Of a stretch of DNA of 64,000 bases, positions 1 to 9,718 are shown piece after piece. The stretch lies in contig NZ_CP026923.1 of assembly GCF_002950575.1 (NCBI RefSeq), forward strand, positions 806,001 through 870,000, written 5' to 3'. Both the position numbers and the translations under genes were made by a program. The notes under the pieces were generated by a model that had not been told where the DNA came from, did not search any database, and worked only from the letters and a program-made list of their open reading frames with translations. The DNA is from Pontimonas salivibrio (lineage in GTDB: Bacteria > Actinomycetota > Actinomycetes > Actinomycetales > Microbacteriaceae). Position 1 is the stretch's first letter. The number at the start of each line of letters is the position of its first letter.

Positions 1-1176
1 TCGGACAGCTGGCTAGTGCGAGTAAGAAATCTCAGCGTTCGGTTCCACTCATCAAAGGGTGTTGCCCACGCTGTTGACGATGTGTCGTTTGATATCAAGC
101 CCCATGAAACGCTCGCGCTCGTCGGGGAAACGGGCTGTGGAAAGAGTGTGACAGCTCGCTCCATTCTTCGCCTAGTGCCCGAGCCCCCTGGCGAATATGC
201 CTCAGGGGAAATCTTGTTGAGGAACGACGACGCTACCGTCACGGACATCTTGAAAGCCCCAATGAAAGAGGTTCGCTCCATTCGCGGGGAACGGATTTCG
301 ATGATCTTCCAGGACCCAGGAAAGGCTCTGAACCCAGCCTTGACAATCGGGCAGCAGCTTGGCGAGGTTTTTGGAGAGCATCGCTCAACGATGGTGTTGG
401 ACAACGCGGGCATCGATTCTGTCTCGGCAGGTCACCAGGAAAAAAGAATTGCCAAGCAGCGAGCGGGCGCCCTGCGACGCCGTCTCTTCTGGTTGACGCA
501 AAGAAAGAAATCAATCGCATTGCAGAAATCGATTGATGACGCGGTGATGCGCGCGCTTGCCGACACAGGAATTCCCAACCCGCGGAAAATCATGAAAAGT
601 TTCCCGCACGAGCTTTCGGGCGGAATGAAACAGCGGGTCATGATTGCCCAAGCCTTGGCATGCGATCCTGACCTATTAATTGCCGACGAGCCGACCACAG
701 CACTCGATGTGACCATTCAGGCACGAATTTTAGAGCTCATTCACGAGATGCAAAAGCGACGGGGTACGGCGATTTTGTACATTACGCATGATCTTTCACT
801 CGTTCGGGAGTTCGCAGACCGCGTCGCGGTAATGTACGCGGGGCGAATTGTGGAAACCGGTCCAGCAAAAGAGGTCCTTGCCTCGCCCCAGCATCCTTAC
901 ACTGAGGGACTACTGGGTGCCATTCCTCACTCCCGGACCCCTCGCGGTCAGCTGGCTGCCATTGCGGGTTCGGTCCCGCAGCTTATCGACCCACCGGCCC
1001 AGTGCCACTTTGCCGGTAGGTGCAAATGGGCAGCGCCCGCTTGTGGGTCCACGGTGCCGAATCTGCTTGCTCTGTCCCCCTCCAGAAATGTTGCGTGTTT
1101 CCGTTTCGAGGAAGCCAGCCATTTGTCGGTGTCCGAAGCGGACATGCCCATTCCCGCCGAAAAGTTGAAGGGATAG
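1..1176 (+). CDS. Oligopeptide/dipeptide ABC importer ATP-binding protein (OppD/DppD-like), 5' end probably outside window
   Basis: One of the paired ATPases that drive peptide import through an Opp/Dpp-type ABC importer. From the GTG at 16 the frame gives 386 residues. It has Walker A GETGCGKS, Q-loop FQDPGKALNP, signature LSGGMKQR, Walker B LLIADEPTTALD and H-loop THDLS. The family-specific C-terminal oligopeptide domain follows, with PQHPYTEGLL and Cys residues near the end. The frame is open to the window edge, and the residues before the GTG (SDSWLV) look like protein, so the true start probably lies upstream. An insertion of about 60 mostly charged residues sits between the Q-loop and the signature, which is longer than usual. 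The second ATPase follows 7 nt later and the binding protein after that, so this is the tail of an operon whose permease genes should lie upstream. Substrate cannot be read from sequence. Confidence 0.9.
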   Translation, partial: SDSWLVRVRNLSVRFHSSKGVAHAVDDVSFDIKPHETLALVGETGCGKSVTARSILRLVPEPPGEYASGEILLRNDDATVTDILKAPMKEVRSIRGERISMIFQDPGKALNPALTIGQQLGEVFGEHRSTMVLDNAGIDSVSAGHQEKRIAKQRAGALRRRLFWLTQRKKSIALQKSIDDAVMRALADTGIPNPRKIMKSFPHELSGGMKQRVMIAQALACDPDLLIADEPTTALDVTIQARILELIHEMQKRRGTAILYITHDLSLVREFADRVAVMYAGRIVETGPAKEVLASPQHPYTEGLLGAIPHSRTPRGQLAAIAGSVPQLIDPPAQCHFAGRCKWAAPACGSTVPNLLALSPSRNVACFRFEEASHLSVSEADMPIPAEKLKG

Positions 1177-1183
1177 CGTCACT

Positions 1184-2560
1184 ATGACGATGATTCACGA
1201 AAGTCTGACCCAGGACTACGACGTTGATCGTGGAGCCGTGGTGTCATTGAACGACGTCAAGGTGCACTATCCCGTTAAAGAGGGACTGCTTCAAAAGGTG
1301 ACTGGTCAAGTGCGTGCGGTAGACGGGGTTGACCTGACCATTGCCCGAGGGCAGACACTTGGATTGGTGGGGGAATCCGGTTGTGGGAAAACGACCCTGG
1401 GGCGTGTGATTGCCGGTCTTGTCACGCCAACCGGGGGCGATATCTGGCTGGATCTTGATGCCGAACAACAGCGCGATGTGCAACGGCTGCGATCACTTGA
1501 GTCCTCGGAGATGGAAACTGGTGATCGTGACCTTTGGAAAGCACTTGAGAGTGGCCATCGCCTTGGCGCGATGTCCCGCGAGAGGCAGCGCAAATATCGC
1601 CGAAATACTCAAGTAGTTTTTCAAGACGCTTTTTCCTCCCTGAACCCCCGCCATTTGGTTCGTGACATCGTAGGTAGGCCCTTGCGTGTGCATCGTGAGG
1701 CTTCAGGTGAAGACCTCGACCGCCAAGTGGTTGAACTTTTGGAACGGGTTGGCTTGGGCTCACAGCACTTGCTCCGTTACCCCCACCAGTTTTCAGGAGG
1801 CCAACGCCAACGGATTTCTATTGCTCGGGCGCTCGCGCTCAATCCGGAGTTTGTGATTTTGGACGAGCCGACTAGCGCACTTGATGTTTCGGTACAGGCG
1901 CAAATTTTGAATCTTCTGGTCGAACTGCAGGAAGAGCTCGGGCTCACCTATCTCTTCATCACTCACGATCTTGGAGTGGTGCAGCACATGTCGGACTCGA
2001 TTGCCGTCATGTACCTGGGTCAAATTGCCGAATTCGGACCCACCGCTCAGGTTTTTAACGATCCTCTTCACCCCTATTCCAGGATTTTGCGTGACTCAAA
2101 TCCTTCCTTGGAGGACGACCTGGTTACCAACGAATGGGAGCTTTCTGGAACGGTACCCAACCCGGTTAATCCACCTCGTGGTTGCCGACTCCACCCTCGT
2201 TGCCCGGTCGCTGCCGCCGGCTGCGGGTGGTCCGTTGATGATGTGTTTTTTTCGGTTGAAGACCTGAGCCCACGAACATTCGAGGCGATTTCTCGAGTGG
2301 AGCGCTCGAGCGACTTTGCCGCTGAAGTCCTGTTCGATGACGAAAACTCCGCCCAAGATTTTGCTGATCACGTGCGTCAAATGAGTGCGCACGATGCACT
2401 GGACCAACCCTTAGGGGTGACCGGCCAAACGGTCACGATGGCTTTCAATGAGGTGCCCGACGCCGAGCTTCAAGCGCTGCAACCTGGGCGCTGGACGTCG
2501 TGCACTCGCACTCAGGGCCTAGGCAAACTGCCTCGGCGCGACACTACAGCTACCGACTAA
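1184..2560 (+). CDS. Oligopeptide/dipeptide ABC importer ATP-binding protein (OppF/DppF-like)
   Basis: Second ATPase of the peptide importer, 458 residues. Walker A is GESGCGKTT, the Q-loop [12 protein letters not shown], the signature [10 protein letters not shown], Walker [13 protein letters not shown] and the H-loop THDLGVV. The oligopeptide C-terminal domain has HPYSRIL and a Cys-rich segment ([14 protein letters not shown]). Two things are odd. The stretch between Walker A and the Q-loop is enlarged by an acidic/arginine-rich insertion (around residues 90-135). After the Cys-rich segment there is also an unusual tail of roughly 100 residues with no motif I recognise, making the protein longer than typical OppF (about 330 residues). 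The start ATG follows the upstream ATPase stop by only a few bases. The binding-protein gene starts 21 nt after its stop. Confidence 0.9.
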   Translation: MTMIHESLTQDYDVDRGAVVSLNDVKVHYPVKEGLLQKVTGQVRAVDGVDLTIARGQTLGLVGESGCGKTTLGRVIAGLVTPTGGDIWLDLDAEQQRDVQRLRSLESSEMETGDRDLWKALESGHRLGAMSRERQRKYRRNTQVVFQDAFSSLNPRHLVRDIVGRPLRVHREASGEDLDRQVVELLERVGLGSQHLLRYPHQFSGGQRQRISIARALALNPEFVILDEPTSALDVSVQAQILNLLVELQEELGLTYLFITHDLGVVQHMSDSIAVMYLGQIAEFGPTAQVFNDPLHPYSRILRDSNPSLEDDLVTNEWELSGTVPNPVNPPRGCRLHPRCPVAAAGCGWSVDDVFFSVEDLSPRTFEAISRVERSSDFAAEVLFDDENSAQDFADHVRQMSAHDALDQPLGVTGQTVTMAFNEVPDAELQALQPGRWTSCTRTQGLGKLPRRDTTATD

Positions 2561-2581
2561 CAAGAAAGAAGGGTAAGCATT

Positions 2582-4288
2582 ATGAGAACAAAGTGGGAAA
2601 GTACAAACTCGACGCGAAACTCGCTTCGAGTAGTGCCCATCGCCGCCGGCGTGGCGGCACTGAGCATGGTGCTTGCGGGTTGTGCCGGTGCTCCTCAAAG
2701 CGGAGGAGCAGCGTCCGGCGAGGTCCGCAACGCCGGCGTGATTGTTCACGCTCAAAACGGTGAGCCGCGAAGCCTGGATCCTGCTCGTACAGAGCAAGGT
2801 GAGAAGGGCGAGCGCTTCATCGACAACGTGTACGAACGCCTTGTGGACGTAGGGCCCGACGGTCCAGACCTGATTCCGTCTTTGGCTACCGAGGTTCCAA
2901 CCCTAGAAAACGGGTTAGTGAGTGAAGACCGTTTGACCTACACGTTCCCGTTACGCGAAGGCGTAGTGTTCCACGACGGCACCGACTTTACCGCTGACGA
3001 CGTGGTGTTTTCGTGGGAGCGGGTCATCACGATGAATCTGCCGGAAGGTCAGGCTGCTGCTCTGGTCGACTCTGTCGAGTCGATGCGCGCCGTGGACGAT
3101 TTCACCTTCGAGGTAACCATCGTTGAGCCAGACGCCTCCTTTCTCTATTCCGTCGTGTTGAACACGGTGGCTTCCGTCGTGAGCCCCGAAGCGGTAAACG
3201 ACAATGGCGGGGTTGAAGAAAACACTCCTAACGAGTGGATGGACACCAACATGGTGGGAACCGGACCCTATTCGTTTGGTGAATGGAAGCGCGGCGAATC
3301 GCTCACCATGATCATCAACGAGGACTACTGGGGCGAGACCGCAAAGGCTGGTGTCCGATGGGACATTACCCCCGAGGAAAGCTCCCGAGTGCTCGCATTG
3401 CAGGCAGGTGACGCAGACATTATCGACATCTCACCCTCCAACGTGAGTGATGTCGAAGGTGTGGAGGGTGTGTCAATCTTTGAAGGTGGCCTGTTGCTCG
3501 AGCCCATCCACTTGGGCTTCAACATGCGCTCCGATGACTTGCCCGCCAGCGATACCATTCCGGCTGACTTTTTCGCCGACAAGCGAATCCGTCAAGCCTT
3601 TAACTATGCGTTTGACTACGACACCTACATCGACTCCTTCTTGGATGGTTACGGTGCACGGTATTCCGCATACATCCCTCAGGGTGTCTTCGGTTACGAC
3701 GAAAACGCTCCCATCTACAACTACGACCTCGATAAGGCCGCAGAACTGATGGAGCAGACACCCTACTGGGACGAGGGTTTCACCGTGTCGGTCCTGGTGC
3801 AGTCGGGTGAGCCGGAGTTCGAAGGTGTTGCCCTGCTGATGAAGGACGGCATTGAACAGTTGAATCCCAATTTCCGGGTCAATGTTGTCAACCAGGCGGA
3901 AACCCAATTCGATGACAATTTAGGTGCCGACCCAGTGCCCTACGCACTGTGGGTGAAGAACGCCGATCCCGGTGCTGACCCGCACCAGTTCTTCGACCCG
4001 CACCAACACCCAGACGGCGATTGGGGTGAAAAGCACGGTATGCGAGATGCTTATGAAAACCCGGATCAAATTGCCGACCTGATTGATGCGGGCAAAGCAA
4101 CTGTTGACCCGGATGAGCGACAAGCGATTTATTCCGAGTTGCAGCAACTGCTCCATGATGACCCGATGTGGGTTTACGCGGCTCAAGAGGGCCTCGCGTT
4201 CCCCTATCGCTCCTGGTTGGGTGATTTCACAGTGAACCCACTGTGGCGTGGCCCGCACTACGAGTATTTCACCAAAGCTGCGGAGTAG
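2582..4288 (+). CDS. Peptide ABC transporter substrate-binding lipoprotein (SBP family 5)
   Basis: Extracytoplasmic peptide-binding protein of the Opp/Dpp importer, 568 residues. The N-terminus is a lipoprotein signal peptide: basic N-region, hydrophobic stretch and lipobox LAGC, giving a lipid-anchored Cys at about residue 34. The mature part has the family-5 pattern: AQNGEPRSLDPAR near the start, then YTFPLREGVVFHDGTDFTADDVVFSWER, MVGTGPY and a C-terminal EGLAFPYRSW. The start ATG has a good ribosome-binding site (AAGAAGG) about 7 nt upstream. The gene closes the operon, and a strong hairpin follows 24 nt after its stop. Family assignment is secure; whether it binds dipeptides, longer peptides or another ligand (nickel, for example) is not visible. 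Confidence 0.93.
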   Translation: MRTKWESTNSTRNSLRVVPIAAGVAALSMVLAGCAGAPQSGGAASGEVRNAGVIVHAQNGEPRSLDPARTEQGEKGERFIDNVYERLVDVGPDGPDLIPSLATEVPTLENGLVSEDRLTYTFPLREGVVFHDGTDFTADDVVFSWERVITMNLPEGQAAALVDSVESMRAVDDFTFEVTIVEPDASFLYSVVLNTVASVVSPEAVNDNGGVEENTPNEWMDTNMVGTGPYSFGEWKRGESLTMIINEDYWGETAKAGVRWDITPEESSRVLALQAGDADIIDISPSNVSDVEGVEGVSIFEGGLLLEPIHLGFNMRSDDLPASDTIPADFFADKRIRQAFNYAFDYDTYIDSFLDGYGARYSAYIPQGVFGYDENAPIYNYDLDKAAELMEQTPYWDEGFTVSVLVQSGEPEFEGVALLMKDGIEQLNPNFRVNVVNQAETQFDDNLGADPVPYALWVKNADPGADPHQFFDPHQHPDGDWGEKHGMRDAYENPDQIADLIDAGKATVDPDERQAIYSELQQLLHDDPMWVYAAQEGLAFPYRSWLGDFTVNPLWRGPHYEYFTKAAE

Positions 4289-4311
4289 ACGGCCTCGCAG
4301 TCTAGGTAAAT

Positions 4312-4347
4312 CAGTAAGGCCGGCGGTGGTGCCCGCCGGCCTTACTG
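4312..4347. terminator. Perfect 15-bp hairpin between convergent genes
   Basis: Arms at 4312-4326 and 4333-4347 are perfectly complementary, GC-rich and separated by the 6-nt loop TGGTGC. There is no clear U-tract on either side. It sits between the 3' ends of the peptide-binding-protein gene and typA, so it probably ends transcripts from both directions. Confidence 0.75.
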
Positions 4348-4399
4348 CAACCCAGAGAGTGTGACCAGAAGGAAAGCCCTACGCCTCGAAGCGGATCTG

Positions 4400-6346
4400 C
4401 TAGGCGTCTTGGCGCTTCAGCCTTGAGGCTGTCCTCGCACGCATGGTTTGATCAAGCTCTACTTTGCGGATGCGAACAATTTCCGGCGTGATTTCCACAC
4501 ACTCATCTTCTCGGGCAAATTCCAAGCACTCTTCGAGAGAAAGTTGGCGTGGTGGGGTGAGGCGCTCGAGCTCTTCCGCGGTGGAGGAGCGGATGTTGTT
4601 GAGCTTCTTTTCTTTCGTGATGTTGACATCCATGTCGTCGGCTCGGGAGTTCTCTCCGACCACCATGCCTTCGTAGACCGCATCACCGGGTTTCACAAAG
4701 AAGCTCATCCGCTCCTGCAGAGCCATCATGGCGTTCGATGTCGCCACACCTTGGCGGTCAGCCACAATTGAACCGGAGCTTCGCATCACGATAGAGCCCG
4801 CCCAGGGGCCGTAGCCGGCGGAAATCGCGTTAGCGATTCCTTGACCGCGGGTGAGGGTCAAGAATTCGGTGCGGAAACCGATGAGCCCCCTGGAGGGAAC
4901 GGTGAACTCAATGCGCACCCACCCGGTGCCGTGGTTGGCCATATTGTCCATCCGGCCTTTGCGCGCAGCTAACAGTTGGGTGATGGCGCCCACAAACTCT
5001 TCTGGGGCATCAATGGTCAGTGCTTCGAGGGGCTCGTGCGTGCTTCCATTGATCACTTTCGTGACTACTTGGGGTTTACCCACAGTGAGTTCAAACCCTT
5101 CACGGCGCATGTTCTCTACCAGGATGGCCAGAGCTAATTCGCCACGGCCCTGAACTTCCCAGGCATCTGGGCGGCCGACGTCAACAACTTTGATCGAGAC
5201 GTTACCGATTAGTTCGCGGTCCAAGCGGTCTTTCACCATTCGTGCTGTCAGCTTGTGACCCTTCACCACACCGGCCAGGGGAGAAGTGTTTGTACCGATG
5301 GTCATCGAGATGGCTGGTTCGTCGACCGTAATGGCGGGCAATGGCCGGACGTCTTCGGGATCGGCGATTGTTTCGCCGATTGTTATGTCCTCAATGCCTG
5401 CCACGGCGACGATGTCGCCGGCCATGGCACTCTCCGCGGGGTATCGCTCTAAGGCACGGGTTTTCATCAACTCGGTGATGCGCACGTTGTGTACGGTGCC
5501 ATCGTGTTTGACCCACGCCACGGTTTGACCCTTTTTCATCGTCCCGTTGAAAATGCGCAGGAGTGCGATGCGTCCTAAAAAGGGTGACGCGTCGAGGTTG
5601 GTCACGTGGGCTTGGAGCGGGTGCTCATCGTCGTAGGTAGGGGCGGGAATATGCGTGAGGATCGCACCAAAGAGGGGTTCTAAGTCGGGGTTATCCGGTA
5701 GCGAACCATCAGCGGGCTGATTCAAACTCGCCGCACCGTCTCGGCCAGCAGCGTAAATGATGGGCAAGTCAAGGAGTGCATCAACATCAACGTCGGGAAC
5801 TTCGTCACTCAGGTCAGAGGCCAAACCCAAAAGGAGGTCTTGGGTTTCCGCCACAACGTCGTCAATTCGCGAGTCTGGGCGGTCGGTTTTGTTCACCAGC
5901 AAGATGACGGGAAGTTTGGCTGCGAGGGCTTTTCGAAGGACGAAACGCGTTTGTGGAAGTGGTCCTTCTGAGGCGTCAACAAGGAGCACGACACCGTCGA
6001 CCATGCTGAGGCCTCGTTCCACCTCACCGCCAAAGTCGGCGTGACCGGGAGTGTCAATCACGTTAATCGTGATGTCTTTACCCTCTGCGTGGATACCGGA
6101 GTAGGTCACCGCCGTGTTTTTGGCAAGGATGGTGATCCCTTTTTCCTTCTCCAAATCACCGGAGTCCATGGCGCGTTCGGTGACTTCGCCGTGAGCGGCG
6201 AAAGAGTTTGTCTGGCCAAGCATGGCATCGACAAGAGTGGTTTTTCCGTGGTCAACGTGGGCGACGATGGCGACGTTTCGCACGTCGTCGCGTGTAGTGA
6301 GAGCGATGAGAGTGTCCTTAGGGCTAAGAGGTGCAGAAGTTTCCAA
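4400..6346 (-). CDS. typA: Ribosome-associated GTPase TypA/BipA
   Basis: Translational GTPase of the EF-G-like TypA/BipA family, 648 residues, normal for the family. It binds ribosomes and influences 50S assembly and stress or cold adaptation. G1 is AHVDHGKTT (about residue 29), the switch region is SGDLEKEKGITI, G3 is DTPGHADFGGEVERG, and G4 is NKTDR. EF-G-like domains and the TypA C-terminal domain (VPSRGLIGFRTEFLT) follow. The start is a TTG: an in-frame stop lies upstream at 6368-6370 and there is no ATG or GTG between it and the G1 motif. A possible -10 (TAAGAT, 6370-6365) and a GCAGGG stretch precede the TTG. It converges on the peptide importer operon. Confidence 0.93.
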   Translation of the reverse strand: METSAPLSPKDTLIALTTRDDVRNVAIVAHVDHGKTTLVDAMLGQTNSFAAHGEVTERAMDSGDLEKEKGITILAKNTAVTYSGIHAEGKDITINVIDTPGHADFGGEVERGLSMVDGVVLLVDASEGPLPQTRFVLRKALAAKLPVILLVNKTDRPDSRIDDVVAETQDLLLGLASDLSDEVPDVDVDALLDLPIIYAAGRDGAASLNQPADGSLPDNPDLEPLFGAILTHIPAPTYDDEHPLQAHVTNLDASPFLGRIALLRIFNGTMKKGQTVAWVKHDGTVHNVRITELMKTRALERYPAESAMAGDIVAVAGIEDITIGETIADPEDVRPLPAITVDEPAISMTIGTNTSPLAGVVKGHKLTARMVKDRLDRELIGNVSIKVVDVGRPDAWEVQGRGELALAILVENMRREGFELTVGKPQVVTKVINGSTHEPLEALTIDAPEEFVGAITQLLAARKGRMDNMANHGTGWVRIEFTVPSRGLIGFRTEFLTLTRGQGIANAISAGYGPWAGSIVMRSSGSIVADRQGVATSNAMMALQERMSFFVKPGDAVYEGMVVGENSRADDMDVNITKEKKLNNIRSSTAEELERLTPPRQLSLEECLEFAREDECVEITPEIVRIRKVELDQTMRARTASRLKRQDA

Positions 6347-6772
6347 CCGAAGCCCTGCGACCCCATCTTAACGGCGATAGTTGTCTCCCGCGCGGGGTCT
6401 CGTGTGGGGGCCACTCTGAGGGGTTCTTTCTGCCACAGCTGCGTAAGCCCATGGTGCGGGGTAATGGCCTGGAACACGTCGTCGGGCGTGTGATCCATGA
6501 GCTGTTGTTCCACACTTACCCAGCATCCCTTTTGCCTGTGAGTCTGGTCAGGAGGACCCTCTTCGTTCTCGCGAACTGAGGAATTGACCAAACTCGGCGA
6601 AGGGGTGACCGCTGAAACAGCGGGGGCAACAGCCAACGTGGCATAGGAGGAGGTTTGGCGGTCTGCTTCGAAGGTTTCGCGCTGCACCGGATTGCTGCGG
6701 CGCAGGAATTCCTTCGAGGCCTGCGAGGTGTGGGCGGATTGTGTGAAGAGTGCGGGCAGGGTGGGACTGACC
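6347..6772. other. Gap between SDR gene and typA with no recognised gene
   Basis: About 425 bases. On the minus strand one frame stays open from 6798 through this gap and on into typA in a different frame. Its part inside the gap translates to ordinary-looking residues (for example QLMDHTPDDVFQAITPHH), but it has no ribosome-binding site or family match I can name. It may be a decayed gene or chance. The typA promoter region should lie at its right-to-left end. Confidence 0.4.
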
Positions 6773-7531
6773 TCAAGCCGACAGCCACCCGCCATCAACG
6801 GGGAGCATCTGGCCGGTCACGTAAGCGGACTGTGGTGAGGCCAAAAACACTGCAACCTGTGCAATGTCTTCGGGGACGCCAAATCGCCCCATGGGGATGC
6901 GTGAGAGGTTGTGTGCCGAGCGCTCCGGGTCGGCAAACACGACTTCCGTCAATTCCGTTCTCACGTACCCAGGAGCAATCCCGTTAACGCGGATGCCCCG
7001 CCCAGACCACTCCTGACTCAGGCTTCTCACTACCCCAAAAACCCCAGATTTTGAGGCAGTGTATGCCGAGGTTTCAGGGATAGCGATGAAGCTGGTCAGG
7101 GATCCAATGAAAACATGTTGGCCGGGTTGGCCGGCAGCCAGCTGGCGCCGAGCAATTTCCTGAGATAGAGCAAACGGGGCAACAAGGTTCACTTCGATTA
7201 CCCTGCGCCACACATCCAGGTCAAAGTCTTCTGCTTTGTGCCTGGCGTGAATACCTGCAGCGTGCACCACGGTGTTGACCATTGCCCCGTAGTGGGTCTC
7301 GATGTCGTCTACAACTTGAGATAACCCAGCGAACTCAGACACATCGAAGGGCACGGCCAGCGACCCCGGGACGCCGCGTGACGCTTCGTTGAGCTGGGCA
7401 ACACTTCTGGACACCATCGCAACATTTGCTCCAGCAGCGGCCATCGCGGTGGCAATGCCCAACCCGATGCCTCGGCCAGCCCCGGTAACCAGGACTATGT
7501 CCCCATCAAGAACCTCTGACCTGGTAACCAT
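6773..7531 (-). CDS. SDR-family NAD(P)-dependent oxidoreductase
   Basis: Classical short-chain dehydrogenase/reductase, 252 residues, soluble. The cofactor motif TGAGRGIG lies at about residues 16-23, the NAG-like turn is HAAGIH, and the catalytic Ser is in GSLTS. The Tyr-Lys pair is YTASK, the PG motif is APGYVRTE, and the C-terminus ends VTGQMLPVDGGW. This is the FabG/gluconate 5-dehydrogenase branch, but the substrate is not readable. The ATG is preceded by GGAGAGGG about 6 nt upstream. It lies downstream of the amino-acid importer on the same strand, with a gap of about 217 nt, so it may have its own promoter. Confidence 0.9.
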   Translation of the reverse strand: MVTRSEVLDGDIVLVTGAGRGIGLGIATAMAAAGANVAMVSRSVAQLNEASRGVPGSLAVPFDVSEFAGLSQVVDDIETHYGAMVNTVVHAAGIHARHKAEDFDLDVWRRVIEVNLVAPFALSQEIARRQLAAGQPGQHVFIGSLTSFIAIPETSAYTASKSGVFGVVRSLSQEWSGRGIRVNGIAPGYVRTELTEVVFADPERSAHNLSRIPMGRFGVPEDIAQVAVFLASPQSAYVTGQMLPVDGGWLSA

Positions 7532-7748
7532 TTGGCCCTCTCCCTGGAAATGACTGCACGTTTGACCAGCTTATGAGCTCTGCTATCAGGGGCGCAGGCT
7601 GGAGCATCTGAGCCTGACCACCCCGTTGTAACCCAGTGACTTGCTCGCAGCGTGCGAGGGGTGCGCCCGGGCGAGGCGCATGGCTCGCGCACGCCGTGGT
7701 GGAAGAGGAAGTTTCCGGTCGACGACCGCTGTCAATGTGAGCCGGCTA

Positions 7749-8534
7749 TTACAGGATCTGCGACAAGAATTTCTTGGTACGTTCCTCTTGAGGATGGTCA
7801 AAGAGCTCGGTGGGCGTTCCCACCTCTACAATTTCACCGTCGGCCATGAAGACGACTCGATCGGCCACCTCGCGAGCAAATCCCATCTCGTGGGTGACCA
7901 CGACCATGGTCATTCCCTCGGATGCGAGCTGTTTGATGGCGTCGAGGACCTCGTTAATCATCTCGGGATCGAGAGCAGAGGTGGGCTCATCAAAGAGCAT
8001 GACCTTGGGTTTCATAGCCAGGGCCCTCGCAATTGCCACACGTTGCTGTTGGCCGCCGGAAAGCTGTGAGGGGAACTTATCGGACTGCTCTGGAATCTTT
8101 ACCCGAGTGAGCAGCTCTAACGCCAGCTCCTCTGCCTGTGCTTTGGGCATGTTCCGCACTTGGCGCGGGCCGATTGCCACATTGGTCAACACCGTGAGGT
8201 GGGGAAACAGGTTGAAGTTTTGGAACACCATCCCTGTTTCTTTCCGGATTTCTTGAATGTTGCGAATGTCCATGGTGAGTTCCGTGCCATCCACGATGAT
8301 CCGCCCTGCGTCGTGCTCCTCCAGGCGGTTGATGCAGCGAATTAGGGTCGACTTGCCTGAGCCCGAGGGCCCAATGACCACGACAACTTCCTGCTTTCCG
8401 ACCCGAAAGTTGATGTTCTTGAGTGCCTCGAAATCTTTAAAGCGCTTATAGACACCGCTCATCACCACAATCGCGTCGGCATCGGCGCGGTTCCCTGACA
8501 TTTGCGTTGCATCGGTAAAGACTTTCTTGTTCAT
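7749..8534 (-). CDS. aapP: Polar amino-acid ABC importer ATP-binding protein (AapP/GlnQ family)
   Basis: ATPase of a polar amino-acid importer, 261 residues. Walker A is GPSGSGKST, the Q-loop [13 protein letters not shown], the signature [14 protein letters not shown], Walker [15 protein letters not shown] and the H-loop THEMGFA. These are the hallmarks of the GlnQ/AapP subfamily. The start ATG overlaps the stop of aapM in an ATGA, so the two are translationally coupled. It is the last gene of the four-gene aap-type operon. The name follows the operon's two long permeases and AapJ-like binding protein. Confidence 0.92.
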   Translation of the reverse strand: MNKKVFTDATQMSGNRADADAIVVMSGVYKRFKDFEALKNINFRVGKQEVVVVIGPSGSGKSTLIRCINRLEEHDAGRIIVDGTELTMDIRNIQEIRKETGMVFQNFNLFPHLTVLTNVAIGPRQVRNMPKAQAEELALELLTRVKIPEQSDKFPSQLSGGQQQRVAIARALAMKPKVMLFDEPTSALDPEMINEVLDAIKQLASEGMTMVVVTHEMGFAREVADRVVFMADGEIVEVGTPTELFDHPQEERTKKFLSQIL

Positions 8535-9718
8535 CGCTGACCCACTCCAAGTCTCTTTTCCAGTCTTTGACTTTCTCTACTCATCACATACGACCCAACC
8601 CAGAACAGAAGACTCACGAATGTCAGCGCCTCATAGATGTAGCCCTGGCCGAGGAAGTCATCCTGTTTTGTAACCGCTTCGCTCACTTTCAACAACTCGA
8701 CAATGCTGAGAGCAGCACCCGCCAGCGTCGTGTCCTTGAACAGGCTGATGAACTGACCGATTTGGGCCGGGATGACGTTGCGGAGGGCTTGCGGGAGAGT
8801 GATCAGGAACGTGATTTTCGCCGTCGAGAGCCCGAGCGCTTTTCCTGCTTCGAGCTGCCCCTTGGGGATGGATTGGAGTCCGCCACGAACAATCTCTGCC
8901 AGATAAGCGGCCGTGAAGAGAGTAAATACTGTTACCGCCCGGAATACCGAACCAGGAGCCACCTCGGAGGGGATAAAGAACTCGAGCGCGACACCGGCAA
9001 GGAGGAGCAACACAAAGAGGGGGGCTCCCCGAATCAGCTCGATATAGGTCGTGCTGATCAGGCGAACGATAGGCAGTGTGGACTTCCTACCCAACGCGAG
9101 AAGCACACCAAGGGGGAAGCACAACACAATTGCGATAATCGCCATATAGAAGTTGATGAGGAACCCTCCCCACAACGACAGCTCAGACTGCATCAGGGTC
9201 AGGGAAATCAGCGCAATCGGGGCAATCAGTAAGACCAGGTGCCACAGGGGAGTTGGAACCCTTTTCAACCAGGTGACGCGATGCCGCGCCGTGTTGACCA
9301 GGCGTCCCACGATGATGGCAACGAGAACGCCGAGCGCCACCGGTGCGGACTCGGTGGGTCCGGCGAGGACGACTAGCAGAATCCCTAAGCCGATAATAAG
9401 CCCAAAACGTTGGATGATGTCCCGTATTCTCGTCGGCCACGACCGTCGCTCTTCGACCGGCTTCGGTTTGCCGCCGAGGGCTGCGGCGAGCCAGAAGGTA
9501 ATCGCGATGAGTGACCCTTCAACCATCCAGAGTGATTCGCCGGGGAACTGACCAACGAGCAACAGTTTCAGGTTCACCTCAATGATTTCCCAGCGCCCGG
9601 TGATGAAAATGAACTCCACGAGGCTCCAGATCACCCAGGCGGATAGTCCACCGAAAACAAGGGTGAGGACTCCGTCCCACCATGTTCGGAAGAGGTTCCG
9701 CCTAAACCACACCATCAT
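8531..9718 (-). CDS. aapM: Amino-acid ABC importer permease (AapM-like)
   Basis: Membrane subunit of the general amino-acid importer, 395 residues. It has several N-terminal membrane segments followed by the HisM/GlnP-type permease core. The EAA loop appears as [28 protein letters not shown], and the core begins around [14 protein letters not shown]. The N-terminal extension of about 170 residues is typical of AapM rather than of short GlnP permeases. It overlaps aapQ upstream and aapP downstream by 4 nt each (ATGA). A second ATG directly follows the first. Confidence 0.9.
   Translation of the reverse strand: MMVWFRRNLFRTWWDGVLTLVFGGLSAWVIWSLVEFIFITGRWEIIEVNLKLLLVGQFPGESLWMVEGSLIAITFWLAAALGGKPKPVEERRSWPTRIRDIIQRFGLIIGLGILLVVLAGPTESAPVALGVLVAIIVGRLVNTARHRVTWLKRVPTPLWHLVLLIAPIALISLTLMQSELSLWGGFLINFYMAIIAIVLCFPLGVLLALGRKSTLPIVRLISTTYIELIRGAPLFVLLLLAGVALEFFIPSEVAPGSVFRAVTVFTLFTAAYLAEIVRGGLQSIPKGQLEAGKALGLSTAKITFLITLPQALRNVIPAQIGQFISLFKDTTLAGAALSIVELLKVSEAVTKQDDFLGQGYIYEALTFVSLLFWVGSYVMSRESQRLEKRLGVGQR

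Noticed and set aside
6106-6798. 230-codon minus-strand frame overlapping typA as a gene
   Set aside because: Two-fifths or so of it lies inside typA in another frame; no ribosome-binding site or recognisable domain. Kept only as an observation about the gap.
7716-7735. Promoter with TTGACA upstream of the SDR gene
   Set aside because: TTGACA and a small palindrome (CGGTCG-A-CGACCG) are present, but no -10 box occurs at a suitable distance.
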